This document shows positions 11,456 to 20,479 of a DNA stretch of 44,596 nt, piece after piece. Position numbers and translations under genes: made by a program. How positions within the stretch are numbered: position 1 is the stretch's first letter; the number at the start of each line of letters is the position of its first letter. Below the pieces are notes generated by a model. The model saw only the letters and a program-made list of their open reading frames with translations, ran no database searches and was not told the DNA's origin. Source of the stretch: Bacteroidota bacterium (GTDB taxonomy: Bacteria > Bacteroidota > Bacteroidia > Cytophagales > Cyclobacteriaceae); NCBI GenBank assembly GCA_027592755.1, contig JAQCLE010000027.1, positions 1 through 44,596 on the forward strand. Reading direction: 5' to 3'.

Positions 11456-12497
11456 TTAAATTAAGCAAGGGGAACAAAGGCTTTTCTGTAGGAATGTTTT
11501 CAATTAATGGTAGGGGTTGTTCCTGCAGTACTTTGTCAACTATAAATTGAGTTTCATCCGGAAAATAGACGGGGATGTATTGTTCAGTATCAACCCATTT
11601 TAGAATATTCTTGATGTTTTTTTTCCTAAGCTTCTTAATGACAGGCACCCCCATTTTTTTGAGCCCTTCCGCATTAAAATGTTGTTCGAACTGGCCCTTC
11701 ATTGGGATCACCAATAGCTTTTTGCACAAGTAAAGCGCCTCTGCCGGAGTCTCAAAACCGGCGCCACAGAGTACGCCCCTGGAAGATGCCATGCTGCGAA
11801 TAAATGCCTCTGCATTGATTGGGGAAATCTTTACATTATCAATATGATAGGTTTTAGTGGTGTGCTTGGAAAATACTTCCCATCGGACCTTTTTCATTTG
11901 AGAAAGCACTTTCAATAATTTACCATCCCCATAAGCCGGGAGATAGACCGTATAATGGTTCTCATCTAAGATATCCTGGTTTCTAATCTCTTCCCTGATA
12001 ATTGGGGTGAATATATTATCATCATATTTTTTAAAGTGGAAGCTGTAGTAGCTGCTGCATGGTGCATAATACCTTAACACCAACCAACCAATTGGATCAT
12101 TATGGTGTGGCATTGGGACTTTCTTTGACCGGAGAGAACTCTGATGGCTTAAACCAACGCACCTTTTACCCCGGAGTTTACATGCCCAGGCAGAGATCGG
12201 TTCAAAGTCGTTGATGACGAGGTCGTAATCCTGAACGGGGCATTCTCTGATTTCTTTCCATACCTCCCTGGTTCTGCATGATTGATAAGTCGAAAGCATG
12301 TCTACACCACCTTTCTTACCGAAAATAAAGCTTAACCCTCTCAAACGGTATTTGACCTCAAATGGTAATTCAATGTCAGCCTGGATACCACTTACCAGTA
12401 TATCCACTTCTGCTCTTTTCATTAAAGCAGGAATAACATCTTTTGCCCTGCTCAAATGCCCATTACCGGTACCCTGAACTGCATATAGGATCTTCAT
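11442..12497 (-). CDS. Glycosyltransferase, GT28/MJ1255-like (left copy)
   Basis: 351 aa, intact. The N-terminus ILYAVQGTGNGHLSRAKDV is the glycine-rich loop of GT-B enzymes of the MurG/MGDG-synthase type. The C-terminal nucleotide-sugar site is GVLCGAGFETPAEAL followed by KKLLVIPM. The length equals the right copy (19424-20479). The final residues LIRER replace LKTNN of the right copy: they are encoded by GH1-derived DNA brought in by the adjacent deletion. Its usual partners are lost (GH1 truncated, phosphoesterase reduced to a stub), so it is either a free-standing second enzyme or on its way to decay. The open frame suggests it is still selected. The acceptor is unknown. Confidence 0.83.
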   Translation of the reverse strand: MKILYAVQGTGNGHLSRAKDVIPALMKRAEVDILVSGIQADIELPFEVKYRLRGLSFIFGKKGGVDMLSTYQSCRTREVWKEIRECPVQDYDLVINDFEPISAWACKLRGKRCVGLSHQSSLRSKKVPMPHHNDPIGWLVLRYYAPCSSYYSFHFKKYDDNIFTPIIREEIRNQDILDENHYTVYLPAYGDGKLLKVLSQMKKVRWEVFSKHTTKTYHIDNVKISPINAEAFIRSMASSRGVLCGAGFETPAEALYLCKKLLVIPMKGQFEQHFNAEGLKKMGVPVIKKLRKKNIKNILKWVDTEQYIPVYFPDETQFIVDKVLQEQPLPLIENIPTEKPLFPLLNLIRER

Positions 12498-12588
12498 AAG
12501 TTTGGGTTTTTAGTTGAGCCTATTAACGACATTTCCATGAGCATTTAACCGAATAGTTCTTTAGATGTATTGTCTGACAGGTAGTTCA
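12498..12588 (-). pseudogene. Metallophosphoesterase 3' stub (left duplicate)
   Basis: About 90 bp directly upstream of the left glycosyltransferase align with the 3' end of the phosphoesterase at 20476-21366. The minus-strand translation gives LSDNTSKELFG, a TAA stop, then MLMEMSL, against LSDKTPKELFGRMLQEMSL in the intact gene. Homology ends near 12588, which marks one breakpoint of the duplication. Confidence 0.8.
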
Positions 12589-12674
12589 TTCATGTGTCCT
12601 CCGAACCTACAAAATATCATTTTGTCTTGATTGACTTACCGCTCAAATGTAGACACTTGAAGTATTCTTCTGCA

Positions 12675-14123
12675 CTATGCCAAAACATCCTTCACAACCT
12701 TTCCATGTACATCTGTCAGTCGATAACGCCTCCCTTGAAACTTATAGGTAAAACGTTCATGGTCAATTCCCAGGAGATGCATAAGCGTTGCCTGGAAGTC
12801 GTGAACGTGAACCGGGTTTTCGACAATGTTATAGCTGAAATCATCGGTCCTTCCATAGCTGATACCAGGTTTCACGCCCGCTCCTGCCATCCAGATGCTG
12901 TAACATTTGGGATGATGGTCTCTGCCATAATTGGTTTTCGTGAGAGCACCTTGTGAGTAGTTGGTTCTCCCAAACTCTCCTCCCCAAATGACCAGGGTAT
13001 CTTCCAGCATGCCTCGTTGCCTGAGATCCTGGACAAGGGCTGCTGAAGCTTGATCTGTTTGTTTGCAGGAACGCTGGATATTCGCCGGAAGATTGTCATG
13101 ATGATCCCAACCTCTGTGATAGAGTTGGATGAATTTCACCCCTTTTTCTGCCAATCTTCTTGCCAGTAGGCAATTGGCGGAAAAGGTGCCTGGTATTTTG
13201 GCGTCCGGGCCATACAGATCATAGATATAGTCTGGTTCACCGCTGGTATCTGTGATCTCCGGAACGGAGGTCTGCATGCGAAAGGCCATTTCGTACTGGG
13301 CAATTCTGGCTTCAATCTCCGGGTCCTGAAAGGTCTCGAATTGTCGTTCCTGCATTTGCCTGAGGAAGGCCAACTGCTGCTTCCGGTCTCCTTGTTGGAT
13401 GCCAGGAGGATTGCTGAGGTACAGAACCGGTTCTTTCCCCGCCAGAAACCGAACCCCTTGATGCTGGGAGGGCAAAAACCCATTGCCCCAAAGACGGGAA
13501 TACAATGGCTGACCACCACTGGATTTTGTGATCAGGACGATAAAGGCCGGAAGGTTCTCATTGTCACTTCCAAGTCCATAATTGACCCATGAGCCAATCG
13601 AGGGTCGCCCCGGAAATTGAGAACCCGTCTGCAGGAAGGTAACTGCCGGGTCGTGATTAATGGCATCAGTGTACATGGAGTTAATCATGCACATCTCGTC
13701 CGCAATCCCGGCCGTATGTGGCATCAGTTCACTCATCCATGTTCCAGACTTCCCGTGCTGTTGGAAAGCAAATTGAGAACCAGCCAGCGGAAAAGAAGTC
13801 TGACCTGCTGTCATGCCAGTCAATCGCTGTCCATTTCGTACCGACTCTGGCAGTTCTTCCCCATTCATTTTATTGAGCAACGGCTTCGGATCAAACAAAT
13901 CAATCTGAGAAGGGGCACCGCTTTGGAGCAGATAGATCACTCGCTTGGCCTTGGGTGCAAAATGCGGCAAGGAAGATAGTCCTCCTCTGGAAGAGGCTGT
14001 TTCTGCAAACAGACCCGCCGGATTCATAAGAGAAGCTAATCCCAGGGAACCAAGGCCAAGAGCGGACCTGGCCAGGAAGTCTCTGCGACTAGGTATTGGT
14101 TGGTATTTGTTACAGTCTGACAT
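12675..14123 (-). CDS. DUF1501 exported protein
   Basis: 482 aa. It begins with a Tat signal ([21 protein letters not shown]), then residues about 55-475 match the DUF1501 family, an alkaline-phosphatase/sulfatase-like fold with no defined reaction. Seen motifs include [39 protein letters not shown] and [24 protein letters not shown]1501 genes nearly always accompany DUF1549/DUF1553 cytochrome-type genes in Planctomycetes and some Bacteroidota, as here (3-bp gap). GC is visibly higher (about 50% in sampled lines) than in the flanking glycosyltransferase genes (about 37-40%). Together with its position at a duplication junction, this suggests horizontal acquisition. Confidence 0.92.
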   Translation of the reverse strand: MSDCNKYQPIPSRRDFLARSALGLGSLGLASLMNPAGLFAETASSRGGLSSLPHFAPKAKRVIYLLQSGAPSQIDLFDPKPLLNKMNGEELPESVRNGQRLTGMTAGQTSFPLAGSQFAFQQHGKSGTWMSELMPHTAGIADEMCMINSMYTDAINHDPAVTFLQTGSQFPGRPSIGSWVNYGLGSDNENLPAFIVLITKSSGGQPLYSRLWGNGFLPSQHQGVRFLAGKEPVLYLSNPPGIQQGDRKQQLAFLRQMQERQFETFQDPEIEARIAQYEMAFRMQTSVPEITDTSGEPDYIYDLYGPDAKIPGTFSANCLLARRLAEKGVKFIQLYHRGWDHHDNLPANIQRSCKQTDQASAALVQDLRQRGMLEDTLVIWGGEFGRTNYSQGALTKTNYGRDHHPKCYSIWMAGAGVKPGISYGRTDDFSYNIVENPVHVHDFQATLMHLLGIDHERFTYKFQGRRYRLTDVHGKVVKDVLA

Positions 14124-14126
14124 GAT

Positions 14127-17100
14127 TCATCTTTTCATATATGCTTCGTCAAAATTCATCAGCGCATTGGTGACAATAGCTAATGCGGCGGTTTTGGTCT
14201 GGTCCAATTCTTCGGCCAACGGATATTCTCCTATCGCGAGGAGCGCTGTGACAGCCGTAGGATCTTCCTGATACCTATCCAGCGCCAGTTGATATTGTTG
14301 CCGGATCAGTTCCAGCTCTTCCGGATTCGCTTTTCGTCCAAATAACAAGCGAAATCCATACTGGGCTTGTTCTTCAAGGCTCTTTCCTCCTTCCAGTTGC
14401 ATACGTTGCGCCAGCACTCTTGCAGCTTCTACAAACTGCGGATCATTAAGCAGGACCAGAGCCTGTAAGGGGGTATTGGTATTTTCTCGTTTGGCGACAC
14501 AGGTCAGTCGGTTGGGGGCATCGAAAGCAGTCATGGCCGGATGGGGAGTCGTGCGACGCAGATAGGTATACATGCTCCGTCTATACAAGTCCTCTCCCGA
14601 ATCCACTTCATAAGGCCCTGAAGCCAGTACCCCAAAATCCCAAACACCTTCAGGCTGATAGGGTTTGACACTGGGTCCTCCCACCTTAGGGGTGAGCAGA
14701 CCACTGGCAGCAAGTGCATTGTCCCGGATCATCTCGGCCTGCAGCCGATAACCTGGTGCATGAGCGAGGTATATATTTTTGGGGTCGGCCTGTCTGTGCT
14801 CGAGAGTAGCAATGGAAGACTGTCGATAGGTGGCCGACATGACCATGGTCTTCAAGAGTTCTCGGACATCCCAGCCACTCTTGACAAAGTTCAGGGCCAA
14901 CCAATCCAGCAGCTCGGGGTGGCTGGGCAAAGCACCCTGCGTCCCAAAATCGTGGGTCGTTTCGACGATGCCTCTCCCAAAGATCATCTGCCAGTATCGG
15001 TTAACCGCTACCCGGGCAGTCAGGGGATTTTCTTCATCTACCAACCACATTGCCAGACCCAGGCGATTTTTGGGGAAGGAGTCCGGAAAGGGCATTACCG
15101 TTTCCGGTGTCCCTGCCTCAACCTCATCTGTGGGGGCATCATACTGGCCACGATTCAGGACAAAAGTTTTTCTTGGCGTGGGCATATCCTCCATGACCAT
15201 GATCTCAGGAATTTCTTTGCTAAGTGCCAGTCTTTCCAGCAGCAACCGGGATAATTCTTTGCTGAAATTCCGGTATGCCTTATCATCGTTGTGGAGGTAA
15301 TGATCCAGCAGTTCTTCCTCTGCTATGGACGTTGAATGAAGCGTTGCCTTGGTTTGTTGGGTATAGTAGGCTGCCACTTCAGCAGGACTAAGATATTTCC
15401 GAAAAATGGCTACCTCATCGATGCTGCCTGTAAATACACCATTTTCTCCCGTGTGGTAGCGTCCACTTCGAAATACCATCATTGGGCGTTGGGCAAATTC
15501 TTTGTTCTTCAGCCCATCCCATCTTCGAACAATTGTACCATACAGGTGATCATTGTTAATGAGATGCCCGACCTTTTTTCCATCGATATACAGATTAAGT
15601 CCATTTGCCTCGCTGGAGCCGTCATAGGTAAAAAGAATGTGATGCCACGCATTTTTTGGAACAGAAACGGTCGATGTGATCTGCATATAGTTATGAGGGC
15701 GGATGCTAACCAGGCTCACGGAGGGACGGTTGAGGCTGTCAAAAAACAAATCCCATCCTCGCCAGGCATTCCCCAATTCTCCTGAAGTGCCCATGATTGT
15801 CTGGTTTTCTCCTTCTTTTTCAGTGAAAACCCAAGCCCCTGCCGAATAGGCTTCGTTGACTTCGAAGGTGCCGACATCCTTGAGAAAAACAATATCGGTT
15901 TCATGGGAAGACCTTAGCGCATTCGCAATTTTTCCAGGAACCACTTCGGGAGTTCCACAAGCGAGGGAGCCGGAATTATTGTCTACCTTCTGGTTGATGG
16001 GGCTGTTGTTTTGACTCCTGTGAACGACTGGATGCTCCGTTTTGTAAGGAGACAGCGTTTCAAATGGAAAGTTGGCATCCGGCTTCGGCGGGCGAATATT
16101 CCGGTCAGCAAGCTTTTGAATAAATTCTTTGCTGGCGGCCACTTCAGCTTTGGAAAGCTGTTGCTGCTCCCGTATCTGAGCAATCTTCTCCTGTACTTCT
16201 GTCAGTTGAGTTTCTGTTTCACCGTCAGGCAACAATAACACCGGTCCGGATGCAAACATAGGGCCTGATCCTCCTTCCTCAATCCGAAACTCATTGACCA
16301 TGCCGATTTCCTTGAGATTATTGAAGAAAGCAGTCATTTGGTAGTACTCTTTTTGGGAAATGGGGTCGAATTTGTGGTCGTGGCAAGTGGCACATTCCAA
16401 AGTCAGGCCCAGAAATGCAGTGGCCGTGGTATTGGTTCTGTCCTGCACATATTTCTGCCGGTATTCTTCATCCGGAATTCCCCCTTCTGAACTGGTGGGG
16501 TGATTACGATGAAAGGCGGTAGCTAGTTTTTGATCCCGTGTTGCATTGGGCAACAGGTCTCCTGCTATTTGCTGGGTGATGAATGCATCATAGGGCATGT
16601 TTTCGTTGAAAGCCCTTATTACCCAATCTCTCCAGGGCCAGTTGTATCTTTCTGCATCAAAATGCATACCTTGAGTGTCTCCAAATCGGGCTACATCCAG
16701 CCAATCCATGGCCATGCGCTCAGCATGCGCGTCTGTGTCAAGGAACTTATCTACAAGGGTTTCATACGCTTTCGGGGAGTCGTCTTTCAGGAATGCATCT
16801 ATTTCTTCAAGGCTTGGGGGCAGGCCCCGCAAATCAAAACTTACCCTTCTGATCAGCCGTTCTTTGTCTGCCTCTTCCGAGTGTGACAGGCCTTGCTCAT
16901 TCAATTTGGCCAGTATAAAGTTGTCGATGGGGTTGATGATGGCCGGACCTTCCATCTGAGGAATTACTGGTTGCTGGGGAGGACTAAATGCCCAGTGTTC
17001 CTTCCATTCGGCTCCTTGCTTGATCCATTTGGTAATCAATGCTTTTTCCCTGGTAGAAAGGCTGAGATTGGATTCAGGTGGAGGCATTTGGAATTCCGGA

Positions 17101-17438
17101 TCCACGGAGATGGTCCTCTCCCAAGCCACACTCCTGCCCGGGTTTCCCTTCACAAAAGCGTGGCCCCCTGACACATTCAATTTGGCAAACGCCACCTCCT
17201 CCAGGTCCAGTCTAAATTCCGCTTTTCGGGCATTCTCATCCGGGCCATGGCATTTATAGCATCGATCTGAAATGATTGGTTTGATGTGAAAATTGAAATC
17301 AATAATATCTGGAAGGTCATTATAAACAGCAGCTATTTCTTTCGGTATTGGTGTCTGACAACGACCCAGGATAAATAGCAAAATGATCGCAATTAAAATG
17401 CAGTATCCTTTAGGAATAAATATAGCTTTTGGCCTCAT
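14127..17438 (-). CDS. PSCyt1/DUF1549/LamG/DUF1553 cytochrome-type protein
   Basis: About 1103 aa from the ATG at 17438; an upstream TTG at 17483 would add 15 residues. A hydrophobic signal or anchor (ILIAIILLFILG) is followed by the Planctomycete cytochrome C domain with CYKCHGPDEN. Next is DUF1549 (RVSFDLRGLPPSLEEIDAFL), with a second CxxCH in ECATCHDHKFDP. A LamG/concanavalin-like insert lies at about 540-720, then DUF1553 (about 790-1080, with NRYWQMIFGRGIV and RRTTPHPAMTAFDAPNR). The domain set is the classic Planctomycete PSD1 protein, probably binding haem c in the periplasm. The family's reaction is not established; a role in sugar oxidation or degradation is only suspected. It is upstream of DUF1501 in one operon and shares its higher GC. 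Confidence 0.9.
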   Translation of the reverse strand: MRPKAIFIPKGYCILIAIILLFILGRCQTPIPKEIAAVYNDLPDIIDFNFHIKPIISDRCYKCHGPDENARKAEFRLDLEEVAFAKLNVSGGHAFVKGNPGRSVAWERTISVDPEFQMPPPESNLSLSTREKALITKWIKQGAEWKEHWAFSPPQQPVIPQMEGPAIINPIDNFILAKLNEQGLSHSEEADKERLIRRVSFDLRGLPPSLEEIDAFLKDDSPKAYETLVDKFLDTDAHAERMAMDWLDVARFGDTQGMHFDAERYNWPWRDWVIRAFNENMPYDAFITQQIAGDLLPNATRDQKLATAFHRNHPTSSEGGIPDEEYRQKYVQDRTNTTATAFLGLTLECATCHDHKFDPISQKEYYQMTAFFNNLKEIGMVNEFRIEEGGSGPMFASGPVLLLPDGETETQLTEVQEKIAQIREQQQLSKAEVAASKEFIQKLADRNIRPPKPDANFPFETLSPYKTEHPVVHRSQNNSPINQKVDNNSGSLACGTPEVVPGKIANALRSSHETDIVFLKDVGTFEVNEAYSAGAWVFTEKEGENQTIMGTSGELGNAWRGWDLFFDSLNRPSVSLVSIRPHNYMQITSTVSVPKNAWHHILFTYDGSSEANGLNLYIDGKKVGHLINNDHLYGTIVRRWDGLKNKEFAQRPMMVFRSGRYHTGENGVFTGSIDEVAIFRKYLSPAEVAAYYTQQTKATLHSTSIAEEELLDHYLHNDDKAYRNFSKELSRLLLERLALSKEIPEIMVMEDMPTPRKTFVLNRGQYDAPTDEVEAGTPETVMPFPDSFPKNRLGLAMWLVDEENPLTARVAVNRYWQMIFGRGIVETTHDFGTQGALPSHPELLDWLALNFVKSGWDVRELLKTMVMSATYRQSSIATLEHRQADPKNIYLAHAPGYRLQAEMIRDNALAASGLLTPKVGGPSVKPYQPEGVWDFGVLASGPYEVDSGEDLYRRSMYTYLRRTTPHPAMTAFDAPNRLTCVAKRENTNTPLQALVLLNDPQFVEAARVLAQRMQLEGGKSLEEQAQYGFRLLFGRKANPEELELIRQQYQLALDRYQEDPTAVTALLAIGEYPLAEELDQTKTAALAIVTNALMNFDEAYMKR

Positions 17439-17715
17439 TGCATTCAATATACGCAAAACTATATGAAGATGGAAGCTTTCCAAATCGAATCATTTTGTCA
17501 GTTACGTTTTAATAAGATCTTGGATAGCGGTGCTCAATACCAAACCATGTTAGATCTCCAGAATTGCATTCGGGTTAAATGTACTTAAGAAGCTGAACTA
17601 TCGCTTCCCAGTATTTGGAAATTGCTCCGGCCGATCATAATCCCATATCAGTTGTTATACAAATCTTCAATCAGGTTATTAGGTTTCGGATCAATTCCAG
17701 AGCCAGCCCCGGTGA
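17439..17715. other. Intergenic region at the right duplication edge
   Basis: This stretch lies between the DUF1553 gene and the kinase stub. It should contain the leftward promoter of the DUF1553/DUF1501 pair, but no convincing TAnnTTTG box was found. No transposase remnant, tRNA or long inverted repeat was seen. Recognisable kinase homology begins only at about 17716, just after an in-frame TGA at 17713. Confidence 0.4.
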
Positions 17716-18051
17716 CTTTTCGGGTTTGAGTCGAATAAAACTGAAAATCTATCCCTTTTTCAGTCCTTTGAGGAAGCCTATCTGCAACTCATGAATGAAT
17801 TTACAGATCTGCAGGTCATGTCTCTGGATCTGACTATCGCAGATTCAGGCGTGAAACAAGTTTATGTTGATGGAGGATTTGCATCCAGCGAACCTTTCTT
17901 TCAGGGGCTCGCTATTAAGTTGCCGGAAATAAAAATATTTACCAATTCATCAGCTTCTGGTTCCGCAATGGGCGCAGCGCTGCTTGGCAATGATCAAGTT
18001 CAGGATCAATTTAGACTTAAGAATTGCGTGCGGCACCTGCCTGTCCTTTGA
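17716..18051 (+). pseudogene. FGGY kinase 3' fragment (right duplicate)
   Basis: It encodes the last 111 residues of the kinase at 9588-10964, aligned without gaps (LFGFESNKTENLSLFQSFEE against LFGYQLNESENLSIFQSFEE). It retains YVDGGFASSEPF and ASGSAMGAALLG. The N-terminal ATPase domain is absent, and a TGA at 17713 replaces a His codon of the parent. An ATG at 17791 leaves an 86-aa frame, too short to be a kinase. The frame has remained open with mostly conservative changes. Confidence 0.88.
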
Positions 18052-18059
18052 TAACAATA

Positions 18060-19424
18060 TCACTTCTGCACAAGACACCGCACTTTTGAAGAATTTAAAA
18101 AGCGGTAGTACCAGTAACCGGAATCCTTGATGATCCTTTGGTTGGTTATAAAATCTGTATAAACAAGACCAAATCGTTGTGTATAACCCTCAGCCCATTC
18201 AAAATTATCGAGGAGCGTCCAAATAAAGTATCCGGTCACTTTTACCCCTTCATTTTTTACCCGAAGTACGGCATCCAGATAAGATTGAATGAATTGGATG
18301 CGGTCCAAATCCCTAATCTTACCTGATATAACACTATCTTCAAAAGCAGCTCCATTCTCAGTGACAATCAACTCTTTTATCTTGTCATATTTACCAAATT
18401 TTTTCAAGATATGATAGATAGCGCTTGGATAAACTTCCCAATTCATCGTAGTAATTGGAACATTGCGTTCATCCGCATTGACAATTTGTCCTTTGAGGTA
18501 AGGAATAAGATAACTGTGCTTCACCACTTCATGCGTATAGTTTTGAATGCCAATAAAATCAAACTCAAAAATCATCATTGAATCATCATCTGCCTTCATA
18601 TAATCCTCTACCCGTTGGACAAGGGGTAGGTCCCTCACTGGATAGCCCAATCCAATTGTAGGTTCAATAAAAAGCCTGTTGAGTAAAGCGTCAAATCTTT
18701 TTGCAGTAGTTATGTCATTTTGAGTATCTCCATAAGGGTCAATGTGTGAACAGGAAAAAGTTGTCCCAATTTTGGCTTTATATACTTCATTTCTCAGTAT
18801 CCTGCCTCCAATGCCCTGGCAAAGTGTAGCGTGATGCATCGCAGGAATGAAATTACTCAATCCTTTACGGCCCGGAGCGTGATATGCCAGGAAGTACCCT
18901 GCCCCGGTAAAGACCATCGGTTCATTTAAAACCATCCAATGCTTAACCCTGTCTCCAAAATTCCTGGCGCAAAGATTTACATAATCCTCAAACCAATTCA
19001 GCATTTCACGACTGGTCCAGCCACCCTTTTGCTCCAACGCCAGAGGCAGATCCCAGTGATAGAGCGTAACCCATGGCGTAATTCCTTTTTCCAAACAGGC
19101 ATCAATCAACCGGTTATAAAAATCAATTCCCTGCTGATTGACCTTCCTGGTTCCATTTGGCAGTAATCTTGACCATGAGATGGAGAACCGATAGTTAGGA
19201 ATATTAAGCTGATCAATTATTTCAATATCAGATTCAAAAGTGTGATAGTGATTGCAAGCATCATTGCCATTGCTACCATCTTTGATTTTATTCTTGTTCT
19301 TCACGAATTCATCCCAAATTGACAGGCCTTTACCGCCCTCATTCATCCCCCCTTCGATTTGATATGCCGCGGTAGAAACTCCCCAATAGAAGTCTTCTCC
19401 AAAATCATCAATTGAATAAATCAC
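18060..19424 (-). CDS. GH1 family beta-glycosidase
   Basis: 454 aa, normal for GH1, with no signal peptide, so probably cytoplasmic. The acid/base Glu is in HWMVLNEPMVF and the nucleophile Glu in IVTENGAAF. Also seen are the N-terminal FYWGVSTAAYQIEG and C-terminal [17 protein letters not shown] typical of beta-glucosidases. It starts at a GTG whose first base is the last base of the glycosyltransferase TAG, which shows translational coupling. GH1 members hydrolyse beta-glucosides or beta-galactosides; some (plant SFR2) transfer galactose between glycolipids. The coupling to a GT28-like enzyme makes a glycoconjugate role possible, as opposed to simple disaccharide hydrolysis. Confidence 0.93.
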   Translation of the reverse strand: MIYSIDDFGEDFYWGVSTAAYQIEGGMNEGGKGLSIWDEFVKNKNKIKDGSNGNDACNHYHTFESDIEIIDQLNIPNYRFSISWSRLLPNGTRKVNQQGIDFYNRLIDACLEKGITPWVTLYHWDLPLALEQKGGWTSREMLNWFEDYVNLCARNFGDRVKHWMVLNEPMVFTGAGYFLAYHAPGRKGLSNFIPAMHHATLCQGIGGRILRNEVYKAKIGTTFSCSHIDPYGDTQNDITTAKRFDALLNRLFIEPTIGLGYPVRDLPLVQRVEDYMKADDDSMMIFEFDFIGIQNYTHEVVKHSYLIPYLKGQIVNADERNVPITTMNWEVYPSAIYHILKKFGKYDKIKELIVTENGAAFEDSVISGKIRDLDRIQFIQSYLDAVLRVKNEGVKVTGYFIWTLLDNFEWAEGYTQRFGLVYTDFITNQRIIKDSGYWYYRFLNSSKVRCLVQK

Positions 19425-20479
19425 TAATTATTAGTTTTTAAATTGAGAAATGGGAACAAAGGCTTTTCTGCAGGAATTCTTTCAATTAATGGCAGAAGTT
19501 GCTCTTCCAATACTTTGTCAACAATGAATTGAGTTTCATTTGGGAAATAGACTGGAATATGATGGTCTGCATCAACCCATTTCAGGATATTCTTGATGTT
19601 CTTTTTGCTAAGTTTTTTAATCACCGGAACTCCCATTTCTTTTAGCCCTTCAGCATTAAAGTGCTGTTCGAACTGGCTCTTCATTGGAATTACCAATAAT
19701 TTCTTACCTAGGTAGAGCGCCTCAGCAGGAGTCTCAAAACCAGCACCGCACAAAACGCCCGCAGAAGATGCCATACTTCGACTAAATGATTCGGAATTAA
19801 TTGGAGAGATAATTACATTTTCCACATTGTAGGTTTTGTCAGCGTATTTTGAAAAAACCTCCCATCTTACCTTTTTTATTTGAGAAAGAACCCTTAGCAG
19901 TTTGCCATCTCCATAAGATGGAAGATAAACGGTGTAGTGTTTCTCATCTGTGATTTCCTGATTTCGAATCTCCTGCCTAATAATTGGAGTAAAAATATTA
20001 TCATCATATTTTTTAAAGTGGAAGCTGTAATAACTGTTGCATGGTGCATAATCCTTTAATACAAACCAACCGATTGGATCATTGTGTGATGGTATTGGAA
20101 CTTTCTTTGACCGAAGGGAACCCTGATGGCTTAAACCGATGCACTTTACGTCTCTGAGCTTACAGGCCCATGCCGAGATGGGCTCAAAATCATTGATGAC
20201 AAGATCGTAATTCTGAACAGGACATTTTCGAATTTCATTCCATACCTCCCTTGTCTTGCAAAACCTATAAGTGGAGAGTATATCAACACCGCCCTTTTTA
20301 CCAAAAATGAAACTTATACCCCGATACCTGTATTTGACATAAAATGGCAATTCTATATCAGCTTGGATACCACTTATCAATATATCTATGTGTGCCCTTT
20401 TCATTAAAGCAGGAATTACATCTTTTGCTCTGCTCAAATGCCCATTCCCGGTACCTTGAATTGCATATAGGATTTTCAT
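19424..20479 (-). CDS. Glycosyltransferase, GT28/MJ1255-like (right copy)
   Basis: 351 aa. It carries the same motifs as the left copy: GTGNGHLSRAKD at the N-terminus and GVLCGAGFETPAEALYLGKK in the nucleotide-sugar site, where Gly replaces the left copy's Cys. The start ATG overlaps the phosphoesterase stop (ATGA), and the stop overlaps the GH1 GTG start. It therefore sits in the centre of a four-gene coupled operon. The resemblance to MurG/diacylglycerol glycosyltransferases suggests a lipid or prenyl-lipid acceptor, which is an inference. Confidence 0.85.
   Translation of the reverse strand: MKILYAIQGTGNGHLSRAKDVIPALMKRAHIDILISGIQADIELPFYVKYRYRGISFIFGKKGGVDILSTYRFCKTREVWNEIRKCPVQNYDLVINDFEPISAWACKLRDVKCIGLSHQGSLRSKKVPIPSHNDPIGWFVLKDYAPCNSYYSFHFKKYDDNIFTPIIRQEIRNQEITDEKHYTVYLPSYGDGKLLRVLSQIKKVRWEVFSKYADKTYNVENVIISPINSESFSRSMASSAGVLCGAGFETPAEALYLGKKLLVIPMKSQFEQHFNAEGLKEMGVPVIKKLSKKNIKNILKWVDADHHIPVYFPNETQFIVDKVLEEQLLPLIERIPAEKPLFPFLNLKTNN

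Larger units (their letters stand above)
10629..12588. repeat. Left copy of duplicated kinase-3'/GH1/GT/phosphoesterase block
   Basis: This block matches 17716-20572 in gene order and sequence. The kinase parts align codon for codon from 10629 (right copy 17716) to the stop. The glycosyltransferase copies are both 351 aa and about 85% identical by eye. Recognisable homology continues past the glycosyltransferase start into the phosphoesterase 3' end and fades near 12588. This copy is about 895 bp shorter than the right one, explained by a deletion inside GH1. Confidence 0.85.

Noticed and set aside
12610-12624. Terminator CAAAAT-ATC-ATTTTG after the DUF1501 gene
   Set aside because: The stem is six pairs, almost all A-T, and has no T-run; too weak to call.
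14760-15300. Two overlapping rightward frames of about 160 codons
   Set aside because: They lie entirely opposite the DUF1553 gene, resemble no family and reflect its GC-richer codon pattern.
12589-17715. Insertion sequence or integrase at the duplication junction
   Set aside because: No transposase or integrase frame, and no terminal inverted repeat was seen in the gaps on either side of the DUF1501/DUF1553 pair.
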